From Ostrinia nubilalis (lineage: Eukaryota > Arthropoda > Insecta > Lepidoptera > Crambidae): a DNA stretch of 64,000 nt. The notes under the pieces were generated by a model. It was not told the DNA's origin. It saw nothing but the letters and a program-made list of their open reading frames with translations, and did no database searches. Of this stretch, positions 10,001 through 18,946 are shown piece by piece (positions within the stretch are counted from its first letter, which is position 1; each line of letters begins with the position of its first letter). A program made the translations under genes and the position numbers. The DNA lies in assembly GCF_963855985.1 (NCBI RefSeq), contig NC_087096.1:12648001-12712000 (forward strand), read 5' to 3'.

Positions 10001-10981
10001 TGTGTTTTCTCGAAGTCTGAAAATGGATTGATGATGATCATTGCATTGTATGTGGACGATCTAATTGTATTTTCATCTCCAGGTTTTCCAGACAGGGATA
10101 ATATAAAGAAAGGATTGCAGGATGAATTCGAAATCACTGATCTAGGGCCAGCTCAACACATACTTGGGATGAAGTTGATGAGGAAAGATGATAAAATTTA
10201 CCTCACTCAGTCAAACTATATACAGAAGGTATTGAAGAAGTTTCGAATGGAGGACTGTAAACCTATTGCAACACCCATGGAAACGGGACTGAAACTTTGC
10301 AAGGAACCTAAAGATGAGACCTATGACTATAGAGGTTTACTTGGTTCACTGATGTATGTGGCAGTTTGCACGAGACCTGATATAAGTCATGCCGTAAGCT
10401 ACCTTAGTCAATTCAACGATTGTTTCGGAGAAAGTCACTGGAAAGCTGCGAAGAGAATTTTACGTTATTTGAAGGGTACTACTAATTTTGCTCTTGTGTT
10501 TTCTAGGTCGGGCATGGATATTTCAGCTTATGCTGATGCTGACTGGGCGTCAGACAACATGGACCGCAAGTCATACACAGGCTTTGTGTTTACTATTGGT
10601 AAGTCAGTCGTTACTTGGGAGAGTCGCAAGCAACGTACTGTTGCCTTGTCCAGTACTGAGGCGGAGTACATGGCGTTGTCTGACACATGTAAGGAAGCTC
10701 TATTTATTAGAAAGTTTATATGTGAGATTTTTGGTACCATGCCTAGAATAACAATTTACAATGACAATCAATCTGCTATAAAACTATGTAAAAACTATAT
10801 GTTTCATTCTAGAACTAAGCATATTGATATTCGTCATCATTTTATTAAAGAAATTGTAAACAAAGGAATAGTTGAAATTAAATATTTGTCAACTGTTGTT
10901 ATGTTAGCTGATGTGTTAACTAAAGCACTATGTAAAGAGAAACACAATAAGTTTGTGTGTCAATTGCTAACTGTAATTTAA
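7094..10981 (+). CDS. Copia Gag-Pol polyprotein
   Basis: This is one open frame of 1,295 residues with the complete Ty1/copia order. The start is the ATG at 7094 (aagATGG context); the frame is open upstream to a TTG at 7052. The domains are the UBN2-type Gag (about 10-190), a CCHC zinc knuckle CFGCGARGHMLRNC from residue 199, and an aspartic protease with D260-S-G in WYIDSG. The GAG-pre-integrase motif starts at H393. Integrase has D460, D523 and E559 with D35E spacing, including RSDGGGEY. Reverse transcriptase carries YVDD at 986-989. RNase H starts at YADADW (D1148) and ends near KHIDIRHHF. No stop, frameshift or missing catalytic residue was seen. It makes Gag particles, copies the element RNA and inserts the cDNA. 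Confidence 0.95.
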   Translation: MASMGIGQNCIERLKGAENYSTWKFSMRMVLIHEELWDCVDAVVDEDNKKKDNKALARIALSVAPTIIPHIRTAKSAHEAWTILQKTYEGRGLSRRLGLLRSLFNAKLSECGSMEVYLNKIKEISHQLSEIESPLDDELVAVIILSGLTDDYDPLIMAIEHSSTKLSTEVVSTKLLQETQRREEKTEETALITQKNPKCFGCGARGHMLRNCPKRSSTSKEQTSGDEPKSQKQQKKPWKKNKANLSALSVKVKSDVWYIDSGATNHMCNSEKVMVKCDRNKVFKVSIANGEMLSTAGLGEVQVRFKDCVRTLSETYYVPNLSTNLLSVSALTKKGYVVKFDRNSCIIYNGDEILATGTQINGVYQLDTVSDNASTVEQECTIVASPAVDTTSHDLWHKRLGHLNSRSMQLLQKGMANGISFNNSTFQQCVSCVEGKQSRLPFPKKSYSRATEVLDLVHTDLCGPMQQPSLGGAKYFLSFIDDYTRKQFVYFLKFKHETFEYFKQFKALVENETGKKIKVLRSDGGGEYMSSKFQAYMKACGIKHQKTIPGCPQQNGVAERANRTVMEKVRCLLRDAGLGMKFWAEAVNTAVYLKNRSPTKAVAGVTPEEKWTNKKVNLNHLRIFGCVAYSLVKNRRKLDSKSKPYIFVGYESKGYRLLELHNPTKCVYSRNVVFLENKFSNKNMSDDENVDQHIIVDFNKSSVEIQQSESSNERSDVSDDIRLSQEVSTSTTEDSSSDDTENCSDETYVPGEDSIAEAEMSTDTSYEDVPESPVLANLVGSVDGYPDEPRTAAEALSGTDSDSWRKAMNDEYNSFNKLKCWTLTKPEPGRKPVQCKWIFKRKYGADGELLKYKARLVAKGYTQKYGIDYQETFSPVVRYSTLRMLLAVAAEYNLDIEHWDVKTAFLNGDLEETVYMEQPECFKVKGSEGMVYKLNKAVYGLKQASKSWYDKITKVLCNKLKFSQLNSEPCVFSKSENGLMMIIALYVDDLIVFSSPGFPDRDNIKKGLQDEFEITDLGPAQHILGMKLMRKDDKIYLTQSNYIQKVLKKFRMEDCKPIATPMETGLKLCKEPKDETYDYRGLLGSLMYVAVCTRPDISHAVSYLSQFNDCFGESHWKAAKRILRYLKGTTNFALVFSRSGMDISAYADADWASDNMDRKSYTGFVFTIGKSVVTWESRKQRTVALSSTEAEYMALSDTCKEALFIRKFICEIFGTMPRITIYNDNQSAIKLCKNYMFHSRTKHIDIRHHFIKEIVNKGIVEIKYLSTVVMLADVLTKALCKEKHNKFVCQLLTVI

Positions 10982-11112
10982 GTTACTTAATGCTAAAAAT
11001 TGAATTAAAGCTAATTGTAACTTAAGTTTTTTAAAATGTTAACTTTGTATTTGTGTTGTGTTTCTTTAGTGTTAAGTGTTTTATAAATGTATTTATTGTA
11101 AGTTTAGCTTGC

Positions 11113-11125
11113 GTTTAAGGGCCAG
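11113..11125 (+). other. Copia polypurine tract (short)
   Basis: TTTAAGGGCCAG lies immediately before the right LTR. It is a weak purine run, placed where plus-strand priming is expected. Confidence 0.5.
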
Positions 11126-11321
11126 TGTTGGAAAGTTAGAAACTTTTTGGTTAAACGCAAGCATATTTGAATATTTGAATTTGGCACTCCGCTGTCAATG
11201 TAAGGTTTCCAGACTTCTGGATCAGTAACTCGATCTCATGTAGTCTCTGTGTGCTGTATGTTCTAAAATAAATCCGTGGTAATCTTCGTGGTCTTTTCCT
11301 TCTTACGCTCCAAACTCCAAC
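11126..11321 (+). repeat. Copia 3' LTR
   Basis: The sequence matches 6784-6979 with no difference seen. The terminal A present at the internal border of the left LTR is absent here, and the sequence continues directly into errantivirus gag. Confidence 0.92.
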
Positions 11322-11720
11322 TTTGGATATAAGCATTGACCTGGTTGATTGCACGCGGTTGCAAAAGTCTGTGTACGATTCATTCGATCTGATTTTTAGT
11401 GATTCTAATTCGATATTAATACATGCCTCACTACGCGGGTCTCCAAAATGTTGTGTCAGAATTTCCTTAAGTTCCGACCAGTTTGTTAAATTTTCTTGTT
11501 CTGATAACAGTGCTGCTGCATTTTCTGTAAGGCGGCTAGTGATAGCGTGGTACACGTATAAATCTTGCTCAACCCCACCTCTATATCTCGATATAACATA
11601 CTCACATTTTTTAAGGAACAAATTTAGATGTTTTTTGTCACCATTAAAAAATGGAATTAATCTGAGCATCTCGTTGGGTATTGGCGTGATTTGTACGGAT
11701 TCGATTTGTGGTGAAGCCAT
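11322..11720 (-). pseudogene. gag: Errantivirus gag, 5' part (split by copia)
   Basis: This is the N-terminal third of Gag, about 133 residues, starting at the ATG that encodes MASPQIESV. It resembles the gypsy-type capsid N-domain: LIPFFNGDKKHLNLFLKKCE followed by DLYVYHAITSRL and LTNWSELKEILTQHFGDPR. A longer open frame starts 66 bases upstream, but the internal Met is the better family match. The frame then runs into the copia LTR and picks up unrelated residues. It lies about 7.5 kb in DNA from the rest of Gag, so this provirus cannot make a complete Gag unless copia is removed. Confidence 0.85.
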
Positions 11721-12404
11721 TTTTACTGAATTTAAATTTATTAATTGATATGCGCCAGTCAGAATTTGTAACAGTACTTTACACAATATTCACAATTAAA
11801 ATACACGTAGTGATTACCGTGTAAAACACACAATAAAATACACAATAAAAATACACAGTAAAAATAAGAGTGGTTCTTAATTTAATTGTTCAATTTCGAG
11901 AGACAATTAACTTAACAACTTTAATAATTTTTACTTTACACAATAAACTTATTTAATTTAATTCAATATTCAATTTATTTACTTTATTTCACTTTATTTA
12001 CTTTATTTCAATTTATTGACTTTATTTCAATTTATTTTCTTTACTTTGTTTCAATATTTAATTCACTTAAATCTAAACGAAAAGTGTTAACGATAAAGTT
12101 TTATGACGAAAACACAAAATGCGATACCCTGGGAGAAGTTCTATCCCGGAGTAGCAATATTTCCCTACGATTTAAAAAGCATGAAAAATACACAGAGGAT
12201 AAGGAGTGGAAGGATTGGCGAAAAGTTCTACTCACCAACCGACCGTTCTCTGCATACTCGTTCCACCCGTACTTCGATGACAAATTTATTTGGTTCGGCG
12301 GATTTATTAGTTTCCCGTAGTATCACGAATTTAAACGGCGGATTTTGACACCAATCGCGTAAACTTTAGGAAAACTTGCAGCAATAAATCCGAACGGCTG
12401 CGCC
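11721..12404 (-). other. Errantivirus 5' leader with AT-rich tandem repeats
   Basis: This is a 0.68-kb untranslated leader between the primer site and gag. At about 11805-11870 the text acacaataaaata repeats about three times. At about 11935-12065, units like ACTTTATTTCAATTTATT recur about six times. Small open frames here (12084-12348, both strands) look like chance. In the Drosophila gypsy element this same position holds a repeat-based insulator; whether these repeats act that way is unknown. Confidence 0.7.
12387..12404 (-). other. Errantivirus primer binding site
   Basis: In element orientation, GGCGCAGCCGTTCGGATT directly follows the 5' LTR. With the last LTR base it reads TGGCGCAGCCG, complementary to a tRNA 3' end in CGGCTGCGCCA. 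The tRNA was not identified from sequence alone. Confidence 0.7.
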
Positions 12405-12672
12405 AGTCAGATTTCGGGAGCGGGGTGGAAGCTTTTTAAAAAGGATTATATTTAATTAAACTAAGTGATCACGTCCTCGCCGAGTTGGAGGCGATTTAAT
12501 AATGATTTAATATTGTGGCCGATCGCAGTCGTCCAGTACGGTGTTTACAATTTAGTTCTGCTGACACATCTCTTATGTGAATAACAATTCTACGAATGCT
12601 TACACTGTAGAGCGGAAAGTGATGACTTATCTTGTTTAGTCTAGAGCAGAGGGAGCTGACGGATGCATAACT
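12405..12672 (-). repeat. Errantivirus 5' LTR
   Basis: This 268-bp LTR was compared along its full length with 1903-2170 and no difference was seen. It is followed by the TSD copy ATGT at 12673-12676. Confidence 0.93.
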
Positions 12673-12676
12673 ATGT

Positions 12677-12725
12677 TGTAACCCTAAATGTGCTGGTACG
12701 AAATGTTCCTCCATCATACTGCGTG
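12677..12725 (-). pseudogene. DDE transposase, middle fragment
   Basis: On the minus strand this gives MMEEHFVPAHLGLQH, matching the FVPxHLG segment that precedes the catalytic core in DDE_Tnp_4-type transposases. It joins, across the errantivirus, to ISREEV at 1880-1898. Across the MITE at 12726-13742 it joins to KARS at the end of the HTH fragment. The 9-bp TACTGCGTG at 12717-12725 is one copy of the MITE target duplication. Confidence 0.7.
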
Positions 12726-13742
12726 GGTTCTATATTGGCTCACATAAAATTCTAAATCCTATTCTTTGTCTTACTACCGATTTGTGTTCATAATAATCTC
12801 TCTTCATAATTTTATTTTTCATACTTTTTTTATTCATACATTTTTATTACTACCATCGGAGCTCATAACAGTCAGTAATCATAATTTTTTTATCAATACT
12901 GTTACTACCAAGAACCATTTAAAATACATAATTTTTATTTTCAGATCTTTTTTTCTTCATAACATTCATTGATCATATTGTTTTAATTAATAATGTTGTT
13001 ACTAAGAACATACTTCAACTCATAATGTTATTGTTCAGAATAATTACTTTATAACAGACATACTCGTATCTTTAAAAAAATCATATATAATTTAATAGAG
13101 TAGATAAGCATGCAGAGCATGCAGCATGCATAGCATGCAGCATGCATTGGTATCTCCTCGTCTCCGGCGCTGCGGGATGTGCAGCCCTTCCGCCCTTGCG
13201 TAACGAGGCTCGTTACAGCGGGCGAGGGCTGCCCTCCCTCCGCGCCTCCGGCTTTTAAATTACACTCTAGGGGTAGGGCAGACAAGACTACGTGGAGTCG
13301 GTTTTGCAGCGATTCGTTTCTGTCACGTTAGTTTTGTGGCACAAAATATTGCCTGTTTTGGACCATTTCAAATTAATTTAATGTTAAAATACGATTTAAT
13401 AGGAATATAGACATCATGGTTTTCAATAATATGGATAAATACACTTATGATTAATAAATTTATGAAAACAAATTTAGGATACATCACATTTATGAATATT
13501 ATAGTTATTTATTCGAAAGATTATGACTTTCGATCATTAGTATAGAAAAATATATGAAAACAAATATTAGTAAAAACTAAGTGTATGATTAGTGATATTA
13601 TGAATATCAATGATTATGTTTTTAAATATGTAGGTTTTAAATTTTTTATGAAGAATGATCATTATGGTATCAAATTGTATGAGAAATATTTTCGGACCTC
13701 CAATGATAGGAATTGAAAAGTTATGTAAGAAAATGCGCTACC
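12726..13742. mobile_element. 1,017-bp MULE-like MITE with 9-bp TSD
   Basis: TACTGCGTG occurs at 12717-12725 and again at 13743-13751, immediately outside the element, and removing one copy restores the phase of the surrounding transposase reading. Ends are imperfect inverted repeats: GGTTCTATATTGGCTCACATAA against GGTAGCGCATTTTCTTACATAA. A 9-bp duplication with G-rich ends suggests a Mutator-like origin. Both arms (to about 13045 and from about 13400) are AT-rich and packed with CATAA/CATAC motifs, about ten per arm, in opposite orientation. There is no transposase. Confidence 0.8.
13107..13148. repeat. GCATGCA tandem repeat
   Basis: Overlapping palindromic GCATGCA(T/G) units repeat about five times inside the MULE-like element. 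They precede a GC-rich block (13150-13265) that contrasts sharply with the AT-rich arms. Confidence 0.85.
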
Positions 13743-13911
13743 TACTGCGTGCTTTCATTACATATTTTGTAAGAGTACTCCTTGAAATGCCAAGTAATGT
13801 AGCTATTCTGTCATCTGAATCACCGGTCCTCAGCTTCATTAAATAAGCACCAACTGTAGTAATTCGTGCTCTCTGATAGTATCTATGGCAAAGAAGATCT
13901 GAAGGACGAAT
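13743..13911 (-). pseudogene. DDE transposase, helix-turn-helix exon
   Basis: On the minus strand an acceptor-like tttattttcag (ending at 13912) opens an exon encoding IRPSDLLCHRYYQRAR, then LMKLRTGDSDDRIATLLGIS and RSTLTKYVMKARS. The LRTGxSxxxIAxLxGISxSTxxxY pattern is the HTH that precedes the catalytic domain in DDE_Tnp_4-type transposases. The frame stays open to the MITE border, where it hits a stop. The exon carries the second copy of the 9-bp duplication. Confidence 0.7.
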
Positions 13912-14287
13912 CTGAAAATAAAATAAAACATCAGATTCACAGTTCAACAATAAGAAGAGCAATATTTATATAGGATTAACGACTTTTGTGTGTAACGGAA
14001 TAGTAAGATGAGTGATGAAAGATAATTTATGATTTGAACGCTGAATGATGAGGAATGATTGGTCTATGGAGGAAACGAAAGGGATGAATGAGGAACGAGG
14101 ATTGAGAGTGAGAATAGTGGTAGTTTAAAAGAGTAGTCTGTTTTTATGCAGGAAGTATAAATAAAACTTTACTGAGTTTATTTGGCTCAGGGAATTTTTA
14201 ACTGGCTTTATAATAGTAAAAATTATGTTTAATATTATGTAAGTAATAATATTGCAATATTTTAATAATATAAGTCTATTTGTATTA

Positions 14288-14523
14288 TACAGGGTGGAAA
14301 CGATAAGTGATCTATAACACTTTTAATATTGTGTGGCTGGCATACATTTAGTATGGAGGCTGAAAACATTGAATTTTCGGATAGATCCAGTTAATTCTGT
14401 AACTATTTACTGATACCGTTAGAAAGAGCTCGTGAAGCACTTTCAGGATGAGTAACCAGTTTTTCGATATCTTGTGTAGTTTAGAAATAATCGAGTGAGA
14501 TCACTTATCGTTTCCACCCTGTA
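14288..14523. mobile_element. CAGGGTGG-ended MITE, short copy
   Basis: TACAGGGTGGAAACGATAAG and its inverse CTTATCGTTTCCACCCTGTA bound 236 bases, with TA on each side. The interior shares GGATAGATCCAGTT and GAGCACTTTCAGGAT-like text with the element at 674-1356. It lies in the presumed intron between the two 5' exons of the transposase remnant. Confidence 0.85.
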
Positions 14524-14742
14524 TAACCTGTATGGATGAGAGTAGTGGCAGATTGAAAGCAATGGAAGGAGTTGAAGGATGGGAAGGCTGATTCGGAAAA
14601 AAACTTTTTTATTATTATAATAAACCGGCATAATTATTTTTATGTATTATAAAACTGGCAGGGCTCTTACCTCTCTGGGTTGAATCCAATTTCGAACAAT
14701 GTTTAATATATCTTGATTATTCTCTGTATCCAAACAATGACT

Positions 14743-14898
14743 TCAAGTTCGCAATAATGAACAACCACATCCAACACAAACTTGTTGGTGACCTACCGGG
14801 GCACCGGTTGGCATATCTGGAGAGTCTTGTGAAGTAGGTGTGGTATCTCTTTGCAATAATGAGTGACAAGCCCCACAGATGTAGTCATTTGCAGTAAC
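14743..14898 (-). pseudogene. DDE transposase, cysteine-motif 5' exon (probable)
   Basis: On the minus strand tttttaaacag (14899-14909) is a good splice acceptor. The exon reads VTANDYICGACHSLLQRD and later QQVCVGCGCSLLRT before a stop. Two CxxC pairs about 30 residues apart suggest a small zinc-binding domain. Its position upstream of the HTH exon on the same strand is why I assign it to the same transposon; I did not recognise it by homology. The ORF extends 5' into intron-like sequence. Confidence 0.5.
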
Positions 14899-15089
14899 CT
14901 GTTTAAAAATAATAATAATTAGAAATAAGTTTAAAAAAATTATCAGTTTTTTAATGTCCCGCACTTAAATTATTTTATTTTAGTATTAATTTACAGAAAC
15001 CAATAACTTTACAAGAATTAGACTGATTGTATAGCCAATAACATTTTATTAAATAAGGACTTTAGCGTGCATTACCTCTAATGGAGTTA

Positions 15090-16479
15090 TAGTCCAGTCA
15101 ATAAAGCATTATAGATGGAAAACTTTAGAACACAATTTCTGACTTCAGGACTTTATTTAGACTAGTTAGGAGGTGAACATAGCAAAAGTCCCCGTCCTTA
15201 GCCCTTGAGCCGGCGGGGAGAGGGGGGTTTAAAGGTGTCACTTTTCGGTTTTTCGCTTAATCCTCGGAAACTATGCGTCCTAGTGACATGACTACTATGA
15301 ACCAAAACAAGCATATTCAATTTGCTACAGGTGAGATAGTCAACTTTTTTGATAAATTGTATAGTTTTCGCGGCATCTGCTCTAGAAGGTCTGTAATATT
15401 GGAAATTTTATTTTTGTCTTACATGTTCCCATCAGGAGAAAAGCGACTAAATCAACATTGAGCAATTATTCTAGACATGCGGGAGCATGTTAAGCCTAGT
15501 TCCAGGGAGGGGACTGCACCGTGCGTATATTTAGACGAACCACTTTGAGCCACTATTGACTCCTCATCACTCAAAAACTACTGTGCATTAACACTTCAAA
15601 TTTGACTCATGTGTTGAGACTTGCAAGATATAGGTACATCAGCTTCAAATTTCATAAATATGCCTCAAACGGTTCTTTAGGTATTGAAGTCCAAAAATCT
15701 ACATGTTGGACCTATAGACCAAATTCTAACCACTTCCAGATGATCTCGAAGGTTCAAATTTGGCATCCAGAAAGGTAGTTATGTAAATACAAAGGAACAA
15801 ATAAAAAACCAGTAAATTTCAACATTTCACAGGTGATAGATAGATTTTAGTGTTGTAAATGTCGATTTTTGAACGTCAATACCTAAATAACCGTTTGAGG
15901 TATATTTATGAAATTTGAAGCTGATGTATATCTTGCAAGTCTTAATACATGAGCCAAATTTGAAGAGTTAATGCACAGTAGTTTTTGAATGATGAGGAGT
16001 CAAAAATGGCTCCAATTGGTTCGTCTAAATATACCCACGGTGCAGTCCCCTCTCTGGAACTAGGCTTAACATGCTTCCGCATGTCTATAGTGTTTGCTCA
16101 TTGTTGATTTAGTCGATTTTCTCCTGATAGGAACATGTAAGACAAAAATTAAACTTCCAATTTTACAGACCTTCTAGAGCAGATGCCGCAAAAACTATAC
16201 AAGATATAGAAAAACTTGACGGTCTCGCCTGTAGCAAATTGAATAAGCTTTTTTTGGCTCATAGTAGTCATGTCACTAGGACGCATAGTTTCCGAGGATT
16301 AAGCGAAAAACCGAAAAGTGGTACCTTTAAACCCCCCTCACCCCGCCGGCTCAAGGGCTAAGGGCGGGGACTTTTGCTATGTTCACCACCTAACTAGGTT
16401 AAATAAAGTCCCGAGGTCAGAAATTGTGTTCCACGGATTTCTCTCTACACCGTCGTTAAGGCATTCATCGACTGGACTA
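15090..16479. mobile_element. Palindromic Harbinger-like foldback element, 1,390 bp
   Basis: Left end TAGTCCAGTC and right end GACTGGACTA are flanked by TTA on both sides (15087-15089, 16480-16482), the 3-bp target duplication typical of PIF/Harbinger. The left arm (to about 15710) is the near-complete inverse of the right arm (from about 15857): for example GACATGACTACTATGA at 15285 pairs with its inverse at 16260, and CCCCGCCGGCTCAAGGGC-type text appears in both. The loop is about 150 bases. No protein is encoded. A transcript would fold into a long hairpin. Confidence 0.88.
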
Positions 16480-16482
16480 TTA

Positions 16483-17480
16483 GTCGTTCCACAATTATGT
16501 TCCTGATGTTAATATGATGTTGAGTGTTAGTTCTCAGGGACATGAGCTGATGTGAACGTGTTCTAGGCTCTAGTGTTCTACTGCAAAGCACACATTTTCT
16601 GCTAAGATTTGAAGTAAATGCATTTCTTTCAAAGCGTTTCTTTCAAATGGGCCTTTTGAAGGGCACTTAGACCCGAGTGGCCCAATAGTGGGAATTTTCC
16701 ACCGGACTAAGTAAATGTTGGGTTAATGGCTAGAATGGAGTCATTTCACGGATATTATATCAACGAGGTATTTCTAGGGCTGTCTGTTTAAAATATCTAA
16801 AAATAGTTGTAATTTCAATGGATATAAGCTTTACCAGCAATAAAACCCAACCAGTGATAGATAGATAGATAGAGATAGAAGGCCAAGTTTGTCCCAGGGA
16901 AAATTTAAAAAGTAAAAAAAGTAATTTAAGTTAAAAAATGGTAAATGTAGAAATGCACTCATGTAAATGATATAAGTTACTACTACCTATTTAATAATAC
17001 ATATACCTAAAAGGAAAGACCGTAGTAGTGATTTTTTGCTCGTGGAAAGACCCATGATAGTTATGATTGACGCACACATAATGATAACAGATGCAATAGA
17101 GGAACGAATGTAAATACTTAAACAACGTTGGTATCTTGAATTGAAATTCTTTATTGCAAAAGTGGCTATAGTGTTATGGACTTATGGTGTAAATTACAAA
17201 AAAAATACATAATTTTCTTTTCTTATTCCTATCAGATTTCTGTGAAAATCATGTAAATTTATTGTTTTAAACTTTCATTAATTTGTCATGTCAATAATTG
17301 TCAGCGCAATAGTTACAAGATATAATGTTTAATTTTTTTTGACACCCCTACTAGTCCATTGATGGGGATGAAAGCCAAGGATGGCGCTGCGGTAATTATT
17401 AATTAAACACCAGCCGTAAATAAATATGTATAATATACGTTTGCACACGTGGAAGTGAATAGATAATATCCTGTATAACC
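16483..17480. other. Intergenic AT-rich stretch with GATA microsatellite
   Basis: It contains a short GATA run (16855-16880), repeat-like text TTGAATTGAAATTCTTTATT (17137-17156) and no recognisable gene on either strand. Confidence 0.5.
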
Positions 17481-17725
17481 GTTTATACTAGGGATTTCAT
17501 GGATATGTAGTTTCGGTTATGGATACGGTTACGGATATAGAAATAATATTATACCGGTTTCGGTTACGGTTACGGATATATTTTTATGTCGGATATTCGA
17601 AAGTTTCGGTTACGGTTACGTTACGGATATCTGTGCTTTAGAATGCAATTTGCAATAGCTAGTTGTCAAAAACGGTTCATTCATGGCCGCACACTACTTC
17701 AAATAAAAAGTAATAAAAAAATAAT

Positions 17726-17992
17726 AAAATTATAATAAAAAAAAACTTTTTTAAAAACAAGCTTTATCCTGAAATGCAGTTGTACTAAAACAAAAAAAAT
17801 AATTGTATGCTTGGTTCAAAGAATTTCGAAAGCTTGTAGCGCAAACAGAAAAAAAAGAGGAATAAATTCCATGCGCGACACAAGCTTTCGAAATTCTTTG
17901 AACCAAGCATACAATTATTTTTTTTGTTTTAGTACAACTGCATTTCAGGATAAAGCTTGTTTTTAAAAAAGTTTTTTTTTATTATAATTTTT
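17726..17992. repeat. Inverted repeat, about 114-bp arms
   Basis: Arms 17726-17840 and 17879-17992 are nearly perfect inverses (shared core TATCCTGAAATGCAGTTGTA and its complement) around a 38-base loop. The right arm directly abuts the start of the LINE fragment. Confidence 0.88.
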
Positions 17993-18946
17993 TTCATTGT
18001 ACGTCAATGACATCCCCAAATATCCGAATACGGATTTAGCCCTCTTTGCGGACGACACCGCACTCTACAAGTCCGGACGTAATCGGAATTACGTCATCTT
18101 GGCGCTCCAACGTCACACAATTAGGCGAATGGTTCAGAAAGTGGCGTATCGAGGTAAATCCCGAAAAAAGTGCAGCAATATACTTTTCTAGGGCTTTGTC
18201 TGCGAAACGTTCTCCGGTTCGCACTCGTCCTAATGTCCCCACCCATCTCACCTTATTTGACCAAACCATTCCTTGGAAGAGTGAGGCCAAGTACTTAGGT
18301 GTCACCCTCGACCAGAGATTATCGTTCGCTCCGCACCTCAGACGCGTCTTGAGCCGTTGCGAACCACTACACCCACCGACTCTACCACCTAGTTGGAAGG
18401 AAAAGTAAATTGTCACTTAGAAATAAGTTGACAATTTACAAAACCTGCATCCGTTCAGTATTGACTTACGCCAGTCCGGTGTTTGCTCACACCTACTGCA
18501 CAGTCCTTAAGAAATTCCAGACCCTCCAAAAAAAATTCTTACGCCGAGCCGCGGATGCCCCGTTGTTCGTGCGTAACACGAATCTCCATAGATATTTCGA
18601 GATCCCATCGATTGATCACTTTATGAAAGAAGCCTCTCGCCGCTACTTTGATAAAGCGATCAACCACAAGAACCCTCTTATCGTTAGCGCCGCCACGTAC
18701 ACACCCCAGAAAGATGTCGCTGCCCAATACCGACGACCTAGGCATGTCCTAGACGACCCGGACGATCCTATTACCGAATTTCTGAACACATCAGACATCA
18801 CTGCCTTAAGCACGCCAACTACTCCACAACACAGTAGCTCGTTACACCGTACTCGCCGGCGAGTACGAGGCCCTGCATTTCATTTCGGACGGTACAGACA
18901 TGTACCGGACCGGTTCTCCCCAATCCGTCCCCCGGACACGGCCTGA
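17993..18946 (+). pseudogene. Jockey/CR1-like LINE reverse transcriptase, 3' fragment
   Basis: This is the C-terminal part of a non-LTR retrotransposon ORF2. The first frame gives VNDIPKYPNTDLALFADDTALY, with the FADD catalytic motif at about 18045-18056. A frameshift near 18115 leads to WFRKWRIEVNPEKSAAIYFS and then KYLGVTLDQRLSFAPHLRRV. A second break near 18400 leads to LRNKLTIYKTCIRSVLTYA and the C-terminal tail ending at the stop near 18946. The 5' end is truncated, as is usual for LINE insertions, and the frameshifts make it dead. It sits inside the hAT-like element, downstream of the hairpin. Confidence 0.88.

Larger units (their letters stand above)
6784..11321 (+). mobile_element. 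Copia-type LTR retrotransposon, intact
   Basis: A 4.5-kb Ty1/copia element lies inside the errantivirus gag, in the opposite orientation. Its LTRs (197 and about 196 bp) appear identical, and the single polyprotein frame is uninterrupted, so it may be active or very recently so. Internal LTR borders are TGTTGG...CCAACA; the outermost right end lacks the final A. A clean 5-bp target duplication is not visible: the best match is TTTG at 6782-6785 and 11322-11325, which overlaps the LTR tip. Confidence 0.93.
1903..12672 (-). mobile_element. Errantivirus (Ty3/gypsy, env-bearing) provirus, RT-deleted
   Basis: On the minus strand the element runs LTR, primer site, leader, gag, pol, env, polypurine tract, LTR. 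The two 268-bp LTRs look identical base for base, which points to a recent insertion. The host bases ATGT flank both ends (1899-1902 and 12673-12676), a 4-bp target-site duplication as expected for this clade. Gag is interrupted by a copia element in the opposite orientation (6784-11321). Pol keeps protease and integrase but has lost reverse transcriptase and most of RNase H in frame, so this copy cannot replicate on its own. The insertion point lies in the coding region of an older DNA-transposon transposase. Confidence 0.93.

Noticed and set aside
12084..12348. Two plus-strand frames of about 80 codons next to the errantivirus LTR
   Set aside because: They lie antisense in the errantivirus leader and have no domain; one starts with a non-ATG codon.
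13107..13148. CRISPR-like or regulatory array of GCATGCA units
   Set aside because: Units overlap with no spacers, in a eukaryotic MITE; a simple tandem repeat is sufficient.
17505..17630. Telomere-like repeats (GGTTAC)
   Set aside because: Insect telomeres in Lepidoptera use TTAGG; these irregular hexamers sit symmetrically at both ends of a hAT-like element.
18036..18416. 126-codon minus-strand frame
   Set aside because: Antisense to the LINE reverse transcriptase, whose motifs are clear on the plus strand.
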